A DNA stretch of 64,000 nucleotides from an uncultured Phascolarctobacterium sp. (GTDB lineage: Bacteria > Bacillota > Negativicutes > Acidaminococcales > Acidaminococcaceae): the NCBI GenBank assembly GCA_949299135.1, contig CASFZG010000014.1, positions 62,001-126,000 of the forward strand, read 5' to 3'. Position numbers and translations under genes: made by a program. Each line of letters opens with the position of its first letter. Position 1 is the stretch's first letter. Under the pieces are notes generated by a model. That model was given only the letters and a program-made list of their open reading frames with translations. It was not told where the DNA came from and did not search any database. This document shows positions 42,327 to 50,690 of this stretch, piece after piece.

Positions 42327-43846
42327 TTGCCCTCACCTCCGTCTTCCGTCACGCCGGCCATCAGCGCGCCGATTTTTTCAATGTCCATATCCTGCACGGC
42401 AAATTCGCCCATCAGCTTACCGGCAAACATTACGCCCACGCGGTCCGCCAAAGCGGCAATTTCTTCCAGTTCTTCGGATACCAGAAGTATCGCCGTGTTC
42501 TGTTCCTTCAATTTTAAAAGCAGCTTATGCACGGCTTCAATCGCACCGATATCCAGCCCGCGCACTGGGTAAAGCACAACCATCAGCTTAGGCTTAGCGG
42601 CAATTTCGCGCCCCAGCAGCAGCTTCTGGATGTTGCCGCCACTCATCATTTTAACGGGCTGGTAAATGCTGCCCTGCTTGATGTCAAACTCCTCAACGGT
42701 ATGCTTGGCGGCGCTGACTGCTGCCTGCCACTTAATGCGCCAGCCTTCGGCAAAGCGCCCATTGTATTCCTTTAAAATTATATTGTCCACGCTGCTTAAA
42801 TTGGGGGCAAGGCCGGTGCCAAGGCGGTCCTCCGGCACATAGCTGATGCCCGCTTCAATTTTTTCGCGCGGCGTTTTGTTGGTAAAATCATCGCCGCAAA
42901 AATACATTTTGCCGCCCATCGCCAGACGCATACCGGCAATAACTTCTGCCAGCTCGCGCTGACCGTTGCCGCTGACGCCCGCAATGCCGTAAATTTCGCC
43001 CGCGCGGATTTCAAAGCTGACGTTATCCAAAGCCAGCGTGTGCATATCGCCCAAGGCAGATATTTTTTCCAGCTTCAAAACAACGTCGCCCGAATGAGAC
43101 TCTTTGCGGTCATAATTGGTGTTCAGCTCGCGCCCCACCATCATTTTAATCAGCGACGCGCGGTTGATTTCTTCTTTAGTCATATGCCCGCTGACCACGC
43201 CGCTGCGCAGTACGGTAATGCGGTCCGCCAGTTCTTCAACCTCGTTCAGCTTGTGCGAAATAAACACTACCGCGCAGCCGTTGTCCGCCATTTTGCGCAG
43301 GTTGATAAACAGCTCGCGCGTTTCCTGCGGCGTTAAAACTGCAGTCGGCTCGTCCAGAATCAGCACCTTACTTTTGTGGTACAGCATACGCAGGATTTCC
43401 ACGCGCTGCTTTTCACCCACGCCAAGCTGCCACACATGGGCGTGCGGGTCAATTTTAAGCCCGTAGTAGCTGCTTAACTCCGCAATGTCCGCCTCAAGCT
43501 GCGCCGTGTCCAGCTTAAAGCTGCCGTGCGTATCGCTTAAAGCAATGTTTTCCGCCACGGTAAAGCTTTCAATCAGCTTAAAATGCTGGTGCACCATGCC
43601 GATGCCATTTTTAATCGCGTCTGCCGGTGAAGAAAACTGCGTTTCCTTACCTTCGACAAGGATTTTGCCTTCGGTCGGCTGGTACAGGCCGGTTAAAATG
43701 CTCATCAGCGTACTTTTGCCGCTGCCGTTTTCGCCCAAAAGGGCGTGAATTTCACCGGGGTACAGTTCCAAATTTATTTTGTTGTTGGCTATTACGCCCG
43801 GGAAGCGTTTTGTAATCCCGAGCATGCTTATTAACGGTGTTACCAT
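42323..43846 (-). CDS. Two-domain ABC ATPase of a nucleoside/sugar-type importer
   Basis: A 507-residue protein with two ATPase halves. The first has GENGSGKST, LGVGEKQRVEIL and LILDEPTAVL. The second is degenerate: GVSGNGQREL for Walker A and MSGGNIQKLLLGREI for the signature, followed by LMVVLYPVRGLDIG. This pattern is standard for MglA/RbsA/NupO-type ATPases. It is co-transcribed with the FAD-dehydrogenase and DUF190 genes upstream and the fused permease downstream. Confidence 0.93.
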   Translation of the reverse strand: MVTPLISMLGITKRFPGVIANNKINLELYPGEIHALLGENGSGKSTLMSILTGLYQPTEGKILVEGKETQFSSPADAIKNGIGMVHQHFKLIESFTVAENIALSDTHGSFKLDTAQLEADIAELSSYYGLKIDPHAHVWQLGVGEKQRVEILRMLYHKSKVLILDEPTAVLTPQETRELFINLRKMADNGCAVVFISHKLNEVEELADRITVLRSGVVSGHMTKEEINRASLIKMMVGRELNTNYDRKESHSGDVVLKLEKISALGDMHTLALDNVSFEIRAGEIYGIAGVSGNGQRELAEVIAGMRLAMGGKMYFCGDDFTNKTPREKIEAGISYVPEDRLGTGLAPNLSSVDNIILKEYNGRFAEGWRIKWQAAVSAAKHTVEEFDIKQGSIYQPVKMMSGGNIQKLLLGREIAAKPKLMVVLYPVRGLDIGAIEAVHKLLLKLKEQNTAILLVSEELEEIAALADRVGVMFAGKLMGEFAVQDMDIEKIGALMAGVTEDGGEGK

Positions 43847-43867
43847 TGTTCCTTCCCACCCGTTTTG

Positions 43868-45259
43868 TTATTTGCCAAGTTTAGCGCGCTCGCCAATCTG
43901 CCTTGCCACATGCACGCCGCTGGCGCTGGCCTGCGAAAGCCCGCGCGTAATGCCCGCACCGTCGCCGCAGGCAAACAGGTTCGGAATCTTCGTTTCCAGT
44001 TTGCCGTCAAGCTCAAGGCGCGCACTGTAAAACTTAACTTCCACGCCGTACAAAAGCGTATCGGCATTGGCCATGCCCGGCGCAATTTTATCCAGCGCGT
44101 AAATCATTTCAATAATATCGTCAAGCTGGCGCTTGGGCAGAACAAGGCTTAAATCGCCCGGCGTTGCGTTCAGCGTCGGCTTGGTAAAGCTCTTTTTCAG
44201 GCGGCGCTCGTTAGTGCGGCGTCCGTTAATCAAATCGCCGAAGCGCTGCAAAAGCACGCCCCCGCCCAGCATGTTGCTGAACGAAGCAATGCGCTTGCCG
44301 TACTGGTGCGGCTCGGTAAACGGTTCGGTAAAGGTGTTGCTTACAAGCAGTGCAAAGTTGGTGTTATTGCTGTGCAGCTTCGGGTCGCGGTAGCTGTGGC
44401 CGTTAACCGTTACAATGCCGTCGGTGTTTTCGGCAACAACGTAACCGTTCGGGTTCATGCAGAAGGTGCGCACCAAATCGTTGTAACGCTGCGTGCGGTA
44501 AACCAGCTTCGCCTCGTAAACCTCGTCGGTAATGTGCTTAAACACCTGCGCGGGCACTTCCACGCGCACGCCGATATCCACCTGGTTGTTGATGAAATTC
44601 AGCCCCAGCGTTTTGCACTGCTCGGTAAACCATTCCGCACCGGCGCGCCCGGGGGCAGCAATTAAATACTTGCACTCCACTTCGCCATTGCCGCGTACCG
44701 GCAAAACAAAGCCGCCGTCTTCGCGGATAATGCTTTCCACATGGCTGTTGCATTCAATGGTAATGCCATGCTCCAGCAGATATTTGTAGATGTTTTCCAT
44801 TATAATCAGGTTGTTTTCGGTGCCCAGATGGCGCACTTTGGCGTTTAACAGGTGCAGGTCATAGCCCAGCGCCTTAGCGCCGATAGTGCAGTTTTTGGTG
44901 CTGAAATATTCGCCCGGCGCACCGTGGCGGCAGTTCAGTTCATCAACGTAGTCGATGAGGTCGATAACCTCGTTGTGCGGCAGATATTCATTCAGCCAGC
45001 CGCCAAACTCCGTCGTAAAATTGTACTTGCCGTCCGAGAACGCACCCGCACCGCCGAAGCCGCGCATAATATCGCAGGGCACGCAGCGCAGGCAGTGGTC
45101 AACTTTTTTCATCGCCAGCGGGCATTTGCGCTGGTCAATCGGGTGGCCTTCCTCCAAAATAACCACCTTCAGCTCGGGGTATTTCAGCGAAAACTCATAA
45201 GCAGCAAAAACGGCGGCAGGTCCGCCGCCGATAATGGCAACATCAAATTTTTCTCTCAT
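43868..45259 (-). CDS. FAD-dependent dehydrogenase (COG2509 type)
   Basis: A 463-residue flavoprotein with the Rossmann start VAIIGGGPAAVFAAYE. A Cys-rich stretch (KCPLAMKKVDHCLRCVPCD, residues about 43-61) and GFGGAGAFSDGKYNF are characteristic of the uncharacterised FAD-dependent dehydrogenases. A GDGAGITRGLSQA motif near the end closes the FAD site. The substrate is unknown. Its place before a nucleoside-type importer may be incidental or may point to a shared substrate. It has a good GGAGAT ribosome site. Confidence 0.85.
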   Translation of the reverse strand: MREKFDVAIIGGGPAAVFAAYEFSLKYPELKVVILEEGHPIDQRKCPLAMKKVDHCLRCVPCDIMRGFGGAGAFSDGKYNFTTEFGGWLNEYLPHNEVIDLIDYVDELNCRHGAPGEYFSTKNCTIGAKALGYDLHLLNAKVRHLGTENNLIIMENIYKYLLEHGITIECNSHVESIIREDGGFVLPVRGNGEVECKYLIAAPGRAGAEWFTEQCKTLGLNFINNQVDIGVRVEVPAQVFKHITDEVYEAKLVYRTQRYNDLVRTFCMNPNGYVVAENTDGIVTVNGHSYRDPKLHSNNTNFALLVSNTFTEPFTEPHQYGKRIASFSNMLGGGVLLQRFGDLINGRRTNERRLKKSFTKPTLNATPGDLSLVLPKRQLDDIIEMIYALDKIAPGMANADTLLYGVEVKFYSARLELDGKLETKIPNLFACGDGAGITRGLSQASASGVHVARQIGERAKLGK

Positions 45260-45282
45260 AAAGTATCTCCTTGGGGATATTT

Positions 45283-45660
45283 TTATTTTTTAGCCTCTTT
45301 GGCTTTTTTAGCTTCTTCTTCGCGCATATAATCCGTTACCAGGCAGTTGCTTTCTTCAACCAGCACCAGTGCTTTGGTAGCGTGTTTTTCCAGCCACGGC
45401 AGGATTTTTTCAATATTCTCGCGCTTATCGACTATTTCCACAACAACGGGCATATTGGGCATTCCGGTAAAAATCGAACCGATTTTGTGGTCGATGCCGC
45501 GTTTGGTGCTGGCATAACCGCCAATGCCGCGCGACACGGTGCCGCCCGCCAGCTTCAGGCGCATGGCTTCTTCAATAACCGCTTTATAAAAGGGCTTATC
45601 GTCTAAAATCAAATCTTCTCCGGTATAAACTTTTAAAAAGGTAACTTTTTTGAATTCCAT
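45283..45660 (-). CDS. DUF190 (PII-like) protein
   Basis: A 125-residue protein with the PII-like DUF190 pattern: LKVYTGEDLILDDKPFYKA near residue 8, then LAGGTVSRGIGGYAS, MPVVVEIVDKRENIEKILPWLE and a Lys/Glu-rich tail. DUF190 proteins form PII-like trimers and may bind nucleotides. ATG at 45660 is preferred over the GTG at 45678, which would add six residues. First gene of the operon with the FAD enzyme and the importer. Confidence 0.85.
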   Translation of the reverse strand: MEFKKVTFLKVYTGEDLILDDKPFYKAVIEEAMRLKLAGGTVSRGIGGYASTKRGIDHKIGSIFTGMPNMPVVVEIVDKRENIEKILPWLEKHATKALVLVEESNCLVTDYMREEEAKKAKEAKK

Positions 45661-45733
45661 AAGATCACTGCCTTTCACAAAACTTCGGCTAGTGCAAAAC
45701 TACCCTACGTTAATTATACAACAAAATCCTGCA

Positions 45734-45765
45734 CAAAAAAATAAACCCTGCCGTAAAAGCAGGGT
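45734..45765 (-). terminator. Terminator of the second ABC importer operon
   Basis: On the minus strand ACCCTGC/GCAGGGT followed by TTTATTTTTT. Confidence 0.82.
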
Positions 45766-45771
45766 AATTTT

Positions 45772-46575
45772 TTAAAAATATTTTGCTATGTCGGCTGCAT
45801 GCGGCAGGATAATATCGGGGTGGATGTTTTCCTTTTCGATATCTTCCAGCGTCGCTTCGCCGGTCAGCACCAGCACGGACAGGATGCCGTTATTCAGCCC
45901 GAAGGCGATATCTGTGCTCAAGCGGTCGCCAACCATGGCAATTTCATCTTTTTTGTAGCCGGTGCGTTCCATAACAACGTCAACCATATAGTGATAGGGC
46001 TTGCCGGTAATTGCCAGCGGCTTTTTGCCGGTCGCCGTTTCAATCAGCTTCAGCATTGCGCCGCAGTCCGGTATAAACTCGCCGCCTTCAATCGGGCAGC
46101 GCACGTCGGGGTGCGTCGCCACATAGGGCACGCCGCGGTCAATCAAACGGCAGGCAATGGCAAGCTTATCATAATCAAGCGACATGTCAAAACCGACAAC
46201 TACATAATCCGTTTTTTCTTCCAGCAGCGTCGTCAGCTTAAAGCCGCCCTTGATAATCGTTTCCTTCAACAAATCAGTGCCCAGCACGTAAAGGCTGGCA
46301 CCCGGCTTAAGGTGCTGCATGTAATATACAAAAGCGTCGCTGCTTATCAGCACGTTTTTGCGGTCCACAATAATGCCCAGGCGGCGCATTTTTTCCACAT
46401 AGTGGCTGTGCCCCTTGGATGAATTGTTCGTCACCAGGTAAAAATCCCTGCCGTAGGAACGCAGCTTTTTAAAAAAATCGTCCATGCCGGGGATGAGCGT
46501 GTTGCCCAAATTAATGGTGCCATCCATATCAAACAGAAAGCATTTTATATGTTTCAGGCGTTCTAAATCAGCCAT
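45772..46575 (-). CDS. HAD-superfamily class IIA phosphatase (NagD-like)
   Basis: A 267-residue hydrolase: motif I FLFDMDGTINLG near residue 14 with both aspartates, motif II LVTNNSSKG near 48, the class IIA cap, and motif IV MVGDRLSTDIAFG near 217. NagD-like enzymes dephosphorylate nucleotides, sugar phosphates or p-nitrophenyl phosphate. It starts 10 bp after the ABC ATPase gene and so belongs to the same operon; a role with the imported substrate is possible. Confidence 0.9.
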   Translation of the reverse strand: MADLERLKHIKCFLFDMDGTINLGNTLIPGMDDFFKKLRSYGRDFYLVTNNSSKGHSHYVEKMRRLGIIVDRKNVLISSDAFVYYMQHLKPGASLYVLGTDLLKETIIKGGFKLTTLLEEKTDYVVVGFDMSLDYDKLAIACRLIDRGVPYVATHPDVRCPIEGGEFIPDCGAMLKLIETATGKKPLAITGKPYHYMVDVVMERTGYKKDEIAMVGDRLSTDIAFGLNNGILSVLVLTGEATLEDIEKENIHPDIILPHAADIAKYF

Positions 46576-46585
46576 GCGTTTCTCC

Positions 46586-47380
46586 TCAGCTTAAAAGCAG
46601 GCGATCGCTATCCAGCGTGTTGCCGGCCGCTTTTTCAAACATTTGCAGCAGGTCCTGCGTGGTAAGGTTTTTCTTTTCGTCGCCCGCAACGTCAACCAGA
46701 ATACGTCCGTTGTACATCATAATCAGCCTGTTGCCGTAGCGCAAAGCGTCGCGCATGTTGTGCGTAATCATCAGCGTCGTCAGCCGGTCGCGGTCAACAA
46801 TGCGTTCCGTCAGTGCCAGCACTTTGGCTGCGGTTTTCGGGTCGAGCGCCGCCGTATGTTCATCCAAAAGCAAAAGCTTCGGTTTTTTAATGGTAGCCAT
46901 TAAAAGCGTCAAAGCCTGCCTCTGCCCGCCGCTAAGTAAGCCAACGCGCGCGGTCATGCGGTTTTCCAAACCCAAATCCAGCTCTTTCAGCATTTCCACA
47001 AACCAGTCGTGGTCTTTTTCGTTCAGGCTCCATTTTAAGCCCGGCGTTTTGCCGCGCCTTGCGGCAATAGCCAGGTTTTCTTCAATCATCATGCCGGCAG
47101 CGGTACCCATCATCGGGTCCTGAAATACCCTGCCGATGTATTTGGCGCGTTTGTGTTCCGGCGTTTTGGTAATATCCGCACCGTCGATGACAATTTTGCC
47201 GCTGTCCACCGGGTAAACGCCCGCAATGGAGTTGAGCATGGTGGATTTGCCCGCGCCGTTGCCGCCGATAACGGTAACAAAATCGCCGGGGGCAAGGTGC
47301 AGAGAAAGGTCCTGCAAAGCAACTTTTTCGTTTATAGTACCTGCAAAAAAGGTTTTATGGATATGTTCAACGTGCAGCAT
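46586..47380 (-). CDS. ABC importer ATPase of the TrpXYZ-like type
   Basis: A 264-residue ATPase with GGNGAGKST near residue 38, Q-loop region VFQDPMMG, signature LLSGGQRQALTLL, and Walker B LLLLDEHTAALDP (Glu then His instead of Pro after DE, as in this subfamily). It belongs with the permease (1-bp overlap at 47380) and the two lipoproteins upstream. Characterised relatives import tryptophan or tyrosine; the substrate here is unproven. Confidence 0.9.
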   Translation of the reverse strand: MLHVEHIHKTFFAGTINEKVALQDLSLHLAPGDFVTVIGGNGAGKSTMLNSIAGVYPVDSGKIVIDGADITKTPEHKRAKYIGRVFQDPMMGTAAGMMIEENLAIAARRGKTPGLKWSLNEKDHDWFVEMLKELDLGLENRMTARVGLLSGGQRQALTLLMATIKKPKLLLLDEHTAALDPKTAAKVLALTERIVDRDRLTTLMITHNMRDALRYGNRLIMMYNGRILVDVAGDEKKNLTTQDLLQMFEKAAGNTLDSDRLLLS

Positions 47381-48264
47381 TATTTCACCGCCTTTCTTGC
47401 GCCGACTTTATCTTTAACAAGCGGCAGCGAGAGTGCAAACGCTACGAGAAGCGCCGTAAACAGTTTCAAATCATTAGGCGGCATGCCCATTTGCAGTACC
47501 GCAGCAATTACAATACGGTAAACAACACTGCCAAGTATTACGCTGACAATGCAGTTTTTAAAGCTGCGCGTACCAAACAGCACCTCGCCGATAATTACAG
47601 AGGCAAGGCCGATAACGATAGTACCCGTGCCCATGCCGACATCGGCAAAACCGTTGTTCTGTGCTATCAGCGCGCCGCTTAAAGCAACCAGCGCGTTGCT
47701 GATGAGTAAGCCCAAAATAATCGTCACGCGGGTATCAACGCCCTGCGCGCGGATCATCTGCTGGTTAAAACCGGTCGCGCGGATAGCAGCGCCGATTTCC
47801 GTACCGAAGAACCAGTAAATAAACAGGCCGCTTAAAAGGGCCGCAATAGCGCCGACGGAAAGCACGTTGTAAACATTATCCAGATTAAACCATGCCTGCA
47901 TTTCGGTAAAAATTGTATCAATGCGCAGCAGCGACAGGTTGGCCTTGCCCATAACGCGCAGGTTTACGGAATACAGCGCAATCATGGTTAAAATGCCTGC
48001 CAGCAGTGCCGGTATTTTCAGTTTAGTGTGCAAAAGCCCGGTAGCGACGCCCGCCAGCATACCGGCAATGGCAGCGCAGATAAAAGCAACGGCTACGGAA
48101 TACCCTTCCGAAAGCATCGACGCCGCCACGGCAGCGCCTAACGGAAAGCTGCCTTCAACAGTCAAATCAGCAATATCAAGCACGCGGAACGTAATGTAAA
48201 CGCCCAGCGCCATAATCGCCCACAACAGCCCCTGCGCTATTGTCGGCATTAAAATGTCTATCAT
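47380..48264 (-). CDS. ABC importer permease of the TrpXYZ-like type
   Basis: A 294-residue protein with about eight to nine membrane helices, related to branched-chain-type permeases (LDIADLTVEGSFPLGAAVAA start; IGLASVIIGEVLFGTRSF near the end). It overlaps the ATPase start by one base. It is separated from the upstream lipoprotein gene by the hairpin at 48289-48317. Confidence 0.9.
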   Translation of the reverse strand: MIDILMPTIAQGLLWAIMALGVYITFRVLDIADLTVEGSFPLGAAVAASMLSEGYSVAVAFICAAIAGMLAGVATGLLHTKLKIPALLAGILTMIALYSVNLRVMGKANLSLLRIDTIFTEMQAWFNLDNVYNVLSVGAIAALLSGLFIYWFFGTEIGAAIRATGFNQQMIRAQGVDTRVTIILGLLISNALVALSGALIAQNNGFADVGMGTGTIVIGLASVIIGEVLFGTRSFKNCIVSVILGSVVYRIVIAAVLQMGMPPNDLKLFTALLVAFALSLPLVKDKVGARKAVK

Positions 48265-48288
48265 CTAATCTCCTCCAAAAGTAGCAGT

Positions 48289-48317
48289 AAAAGCGGGCTC
48301 CCGCGCAGGAAGCCCGC
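48289..48317 (-). terminator. Attenuating hairpin between lipoprotein and permease genes
   Basis: GCGGGCT/AGCCCGC with an 11-nt loop followed by only T4 on the minus strand. It may partially terminate or stabilise the upstream mRNA so that the binding proteins are made in excess over the membrane subunits. Confidence 0.55.
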
Positions 48318-48327
48318 AATGAACCTT

Positions 48328-49323
48328 TTATTTTGCTTCCGCTTCTTTTAAAACTTCTTCCGGAATGGTGTAGCCGAGGCGGTCAGCAACAGCTTTGTTG
48401 ATAGTAACTTTAAACTGTTTCTGGGTTTCAACCGCCATGTCAGCCGGTTTGGCTTCGCCCTTCAGAATTTTGGCTGCCATTTCGCCGGTCTGCTTGCCAA
48501 GTTCGTAATAATCAATGCCGATAACAGCCACGCTGCCTTCGGTATCCGGCCAGCCGCAGGTCATAACCAGTTTGGCAGGCTCGGTAACGCTGATTAAAGT
48601 CGGCACTGCCGATGCCATTACGTTATCGGTCGGCAGGTACAGGCAGTCGATGTCGCCGATAATGCTCTGCGCCGCCTGCTGGATATCGTTTACGCTGGAA
48701 ACGGTTGCTTCCTTAATTTCCACGCCGCGTTCAGCAGCATATTTTTTCAGCAAATCCACCTGCATCTGGCTGTTAACCTCGCTGGAGGAATAAATCGTGC
48801 CGATCACTTTAGCATCGGGCACAAGCTTCAGCAGTAAATCAAGCTGTTCTTTAATCGGGTTCATATCGCTGGTGCCGGTAACATTGCCGCCCGGTTTATC
48901 ATTTTTTGCCACCAGTTTGGCAGCTTCGTAATCGGTAACGGCCGTTGCCACAATGGGGATATCCTTTGTGGCGTTGGCACAGGTCTGCGCTGCCGGTGTG
49001 GCAATAGCGCAAATCAAATCAACTTTATTGCTTACAAAACGGTGAGCAATGTTCTGCAAATTGCTCTGGTCCGCCTGCGCGTTGTGCTTATCAAAGGTAA
49101 TGTTCTCACCTTCTTTAAAGCCGTTCGCAGCTAAACCGTCCACAAAGCCTTTGTTGGCAGCATCCAGCGACGCATGCTCAACCAGTTGCACAATACCTAC
49201 ATTTGCAGTTTTCTTTGCTGCCGTTTCTTCTTTTTTATCGCCGCCGCAGCCGCCAAGTACGCCCGCAGCCATAGTCAAAGCCAATGCCGCAGCCATGGCA
49301 CGCATTTTTTTGGATAACATCAT
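48328..49323 (-). CDS. Substrate-binding lipoprotein, ABC_sub_bind family, copy B
   Basis: A 331-residue exported protein: signal peptide with lipobox VLGGC near residue 26, then the periplasmic binding fold (VGIVQLVEHASLDAANKGF, IVATAVTDYEAAKLV, GTIYSSSEVNSQMQVDLLKKYA, LPTDNVMASAVPTL). It is closely similar over its whole length to the protein at 49370-50368, so the two arose by tandem duplication. Relatives (TrpX-like) bind aromatic amino acids. In a diderm the lipoprotein would sit in the inner or outer membrane. Confidence 0.92.
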   Translation of the reverse strand: MMLSKKMRAMAAALALTMAAGVLGGCGGDKKEETAAKKTANVGIVQLVEHASLDAANKGFVDGLAANGFKEGENITFDKHNAQADQSNLQNIAHRFVSNKVDLICAIATPAAQTCANATKDIPIVATAVTDYEAAKLVAKNDKPGGNVTGTSDMNPIKEQLDLLLKLVPDAKVIGTIYSSSEVNSQMQVDLLKKYAAERGVEIKEATVSSVNDIQQAAQSIIGDIDCLYLPTDNVMASAVPTLISVTEPAKLVMTCGWPDTEGSVAVIGIDYYELGKQTGEMAAKILKGEAKPADMAVETQKQFKVTINKAVADRLGYTIPEEVLKEAEAK

Positions 49324-49369
49324 TATCAGTTCAGTCCTTCCCTATGGTAAACTTTTGCATTTAATGCGG

Positions 49370-50368
49370 TTATTTTACAACTTCCGCATTTTGCAGCACG
49401 TCCTGCGGGATGGTTATGCCAAGGCGTTTTGCGCCTGCTTCGTTAACGACGGTTTTAAACTGCTTCTGAGTCTGAATTGCCATCTCTGCCGGTTTGGCTT
49501 CGCCTTTTAAAATTTGGGCTGCCATCTCGCCGGTTTCCTTACCCAGCTGGTAGTAATCAATACCCAGCGTTGCAAGACCGCCCGCCTTTACCTGACCTTC
49601 TTCGCCGCAGATAACAGCAAGCCCTGCGTTATCCGTAACGGAAACCAAAGTCGGAATAGAAGATGCAAGAACATTGTCAGTAGGCACGTAAACCACGTCA
49701 ACCTTCCCTACAAGGCTCTGCGCTGCCTGCTGAATATCGTTTACCGTAGAAACCGTTGCTTCCACAACATTGACGCCCCGTTCAGCAGCCGCTTTTTTCA
49801 TAATTTCAACCTGCATTTGAGAATTTACTTCGCTGGAGCAATAAATAGTACCGATGGTTTTAGCGTCAGGCACAATCTTAAGCAGCAAATCAACCTGTTC
49901 CTTAATCGGGTTCATATCGCTGGTGCCGGTAACGTTAGCGCCCGGTTTCTCATTGCTTACAACAAGTTTAGCCGCTTCATAATCGGTAACAGCAGTTGCC
50001 ACAATGGGGATATCCTTCGTGGCGTTGGCCATAACCTGCGCCGCCGGTGTAGCAATAGCGCAAATCAGGTCCACCTTGTTGTTGACAAAACGGTGAGCAA
50101 TGTTCTGTAAATTGCTCTGGTCTGCCTGCGCGTTCTGTCTGTCGAAAGCAATATTCTCGTTTTCTTTGAAGCCTTTATCCGCCAGGCCGTCTACAAAGCC
50201 TTTATTGGCGGCGTCAAGCGCACTGTGTTCTACCAGTTGTACAATGCCTACGTTTAACTGCGCTTTACTTCCTGCTTCCTGTTTTTCGCCGCCACAACCC
50301 GCCAGAAGCCCCAATGCCAAAAGCAAGGCTGCGCCTGCAGCAAATTTTTTCAAACTTCTTTTTTTCAT
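49370..50368 (-). CDS. Substrate-binding lipoprotein, ABC_sub_bind family, copy A
   Basis: A 332-residue lipoprotein (lipobox LLAGC). The mature sequence parallels copy B nearly residue for residue (NVGIVQLVEHSALDAANKG, GTIYCSSEVNSQMQVEIMKKAA) but differs at the start and near the putative ligand pocket (AVICGEEGQVKAGGLATLG versus LVMTCGWPDTEGSVAVIG). The ATG at 50368 has GGAAGG 9 bp upstream; a more upstream ATG at 50377 has no spacing. First gene of the operon. Confidence 0.92.
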   Translation of the reverse strand: MKKRSLKKFAAGAALLLALGLLAGCGGEKQEAGSKAQLNVGIVQLVEHSALDAANKGFVDGLADKGFKENENIAFDRQNAQADQSNLQNIAHRFVNNKVDLICAIATPAAQVMANATKDIPIVATAVTDYEAAKLVVSNEKPGANVTGTSDMNPIKEQVDLLLKIVPDAKTIGTIYCSSEVNSQMQVEIMKKAAAERGVNVVEATVSTVNDIQQAAQSLVGKVDVVYVPTDNVLASSIPTLVSVTDNAGLAVICGEEGQVKAGGLATLGIDYYQLGKETGEMAAQILKGEAKPAEMAIQTQKQFKTVVNEAGAKRLGITIPQDVLQNAEVVK

Positions 50369-50556
50369 AATATCCATCCTTCCATTCTGCAAAATACCCC
50401 TCAACAAAAAACAATACTACTATTTTATCATCTATTTTACCATTTATCCGCGTAAAAAACAAACTCCATTAAACAAAATTTTAAAATTTTCTGCCAATTA
50501 GTGGGCGATTGTATACGTTTTGAGGACAAAACGAGGTTGAGATGAAGTTAAAACAT

Positions 50557-50588
50557 AAAAACCCGGGAGCGGCCACTCCCGGGTTTTT
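50557..50588. terminator. Bidirectional terminator, par-like locus 3
   Basis: AAAAACCCGGGAG/CTCCCGGGTTTTT with a 6-nt loop. It is the third member of the hairpin family at 19221 and 27189. Confidence 0.85.
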
Positions 50589-50636
50589 CTTTGATTGTGT
50601 TCAAATGAACGATATATTTTCTATTCCTTCTTCGTG
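50557..50636 (-). ncRNA. Predicted antisense RNA of par-like locus 3, apparently without its peptide gene
   Basis: A minus-strand RNA of about 80 nt is predicted from the promoter at 50642-50670 to the shared terminator. The locus 1 arrangement (spacing, CGTGC before TATAAT) is preserved, but no ICKWLD-type small frame with a ribosome site is found upstream of the hairpin (50410-50556), and no repeat of 50603-50636 is seen there. It may be an orphan antitoxin. Confidence 0.45.
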
Positions 50637-50641
50637 CTTTT

Positions 50642-50670
50642 ATTATAGCACGGGTTATTTAGAAAAGCAA
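50642..50670 (-). promoter_or_regulatory. Antisense RNA promoter, par-like locus 3
   Basis: On the minus strand TTGCTT (50670-50665), 17-bp spacer ending CCCGTGC, TATAAT (50647-50642); hexamers identical to locus 1. Confidence 0.7.
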
Positions 50671-50690
50671 ATATTAAAAACTTTATGTTT

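Noticed and set aside
50495-50545. Remnant of the small toxin peptide at par-like locus 3
   Set aside because: A short frame (DCIRFEDKTR) vaguely recalls the ICKWLD tail but has no hydrophobic helix or ribosome site.
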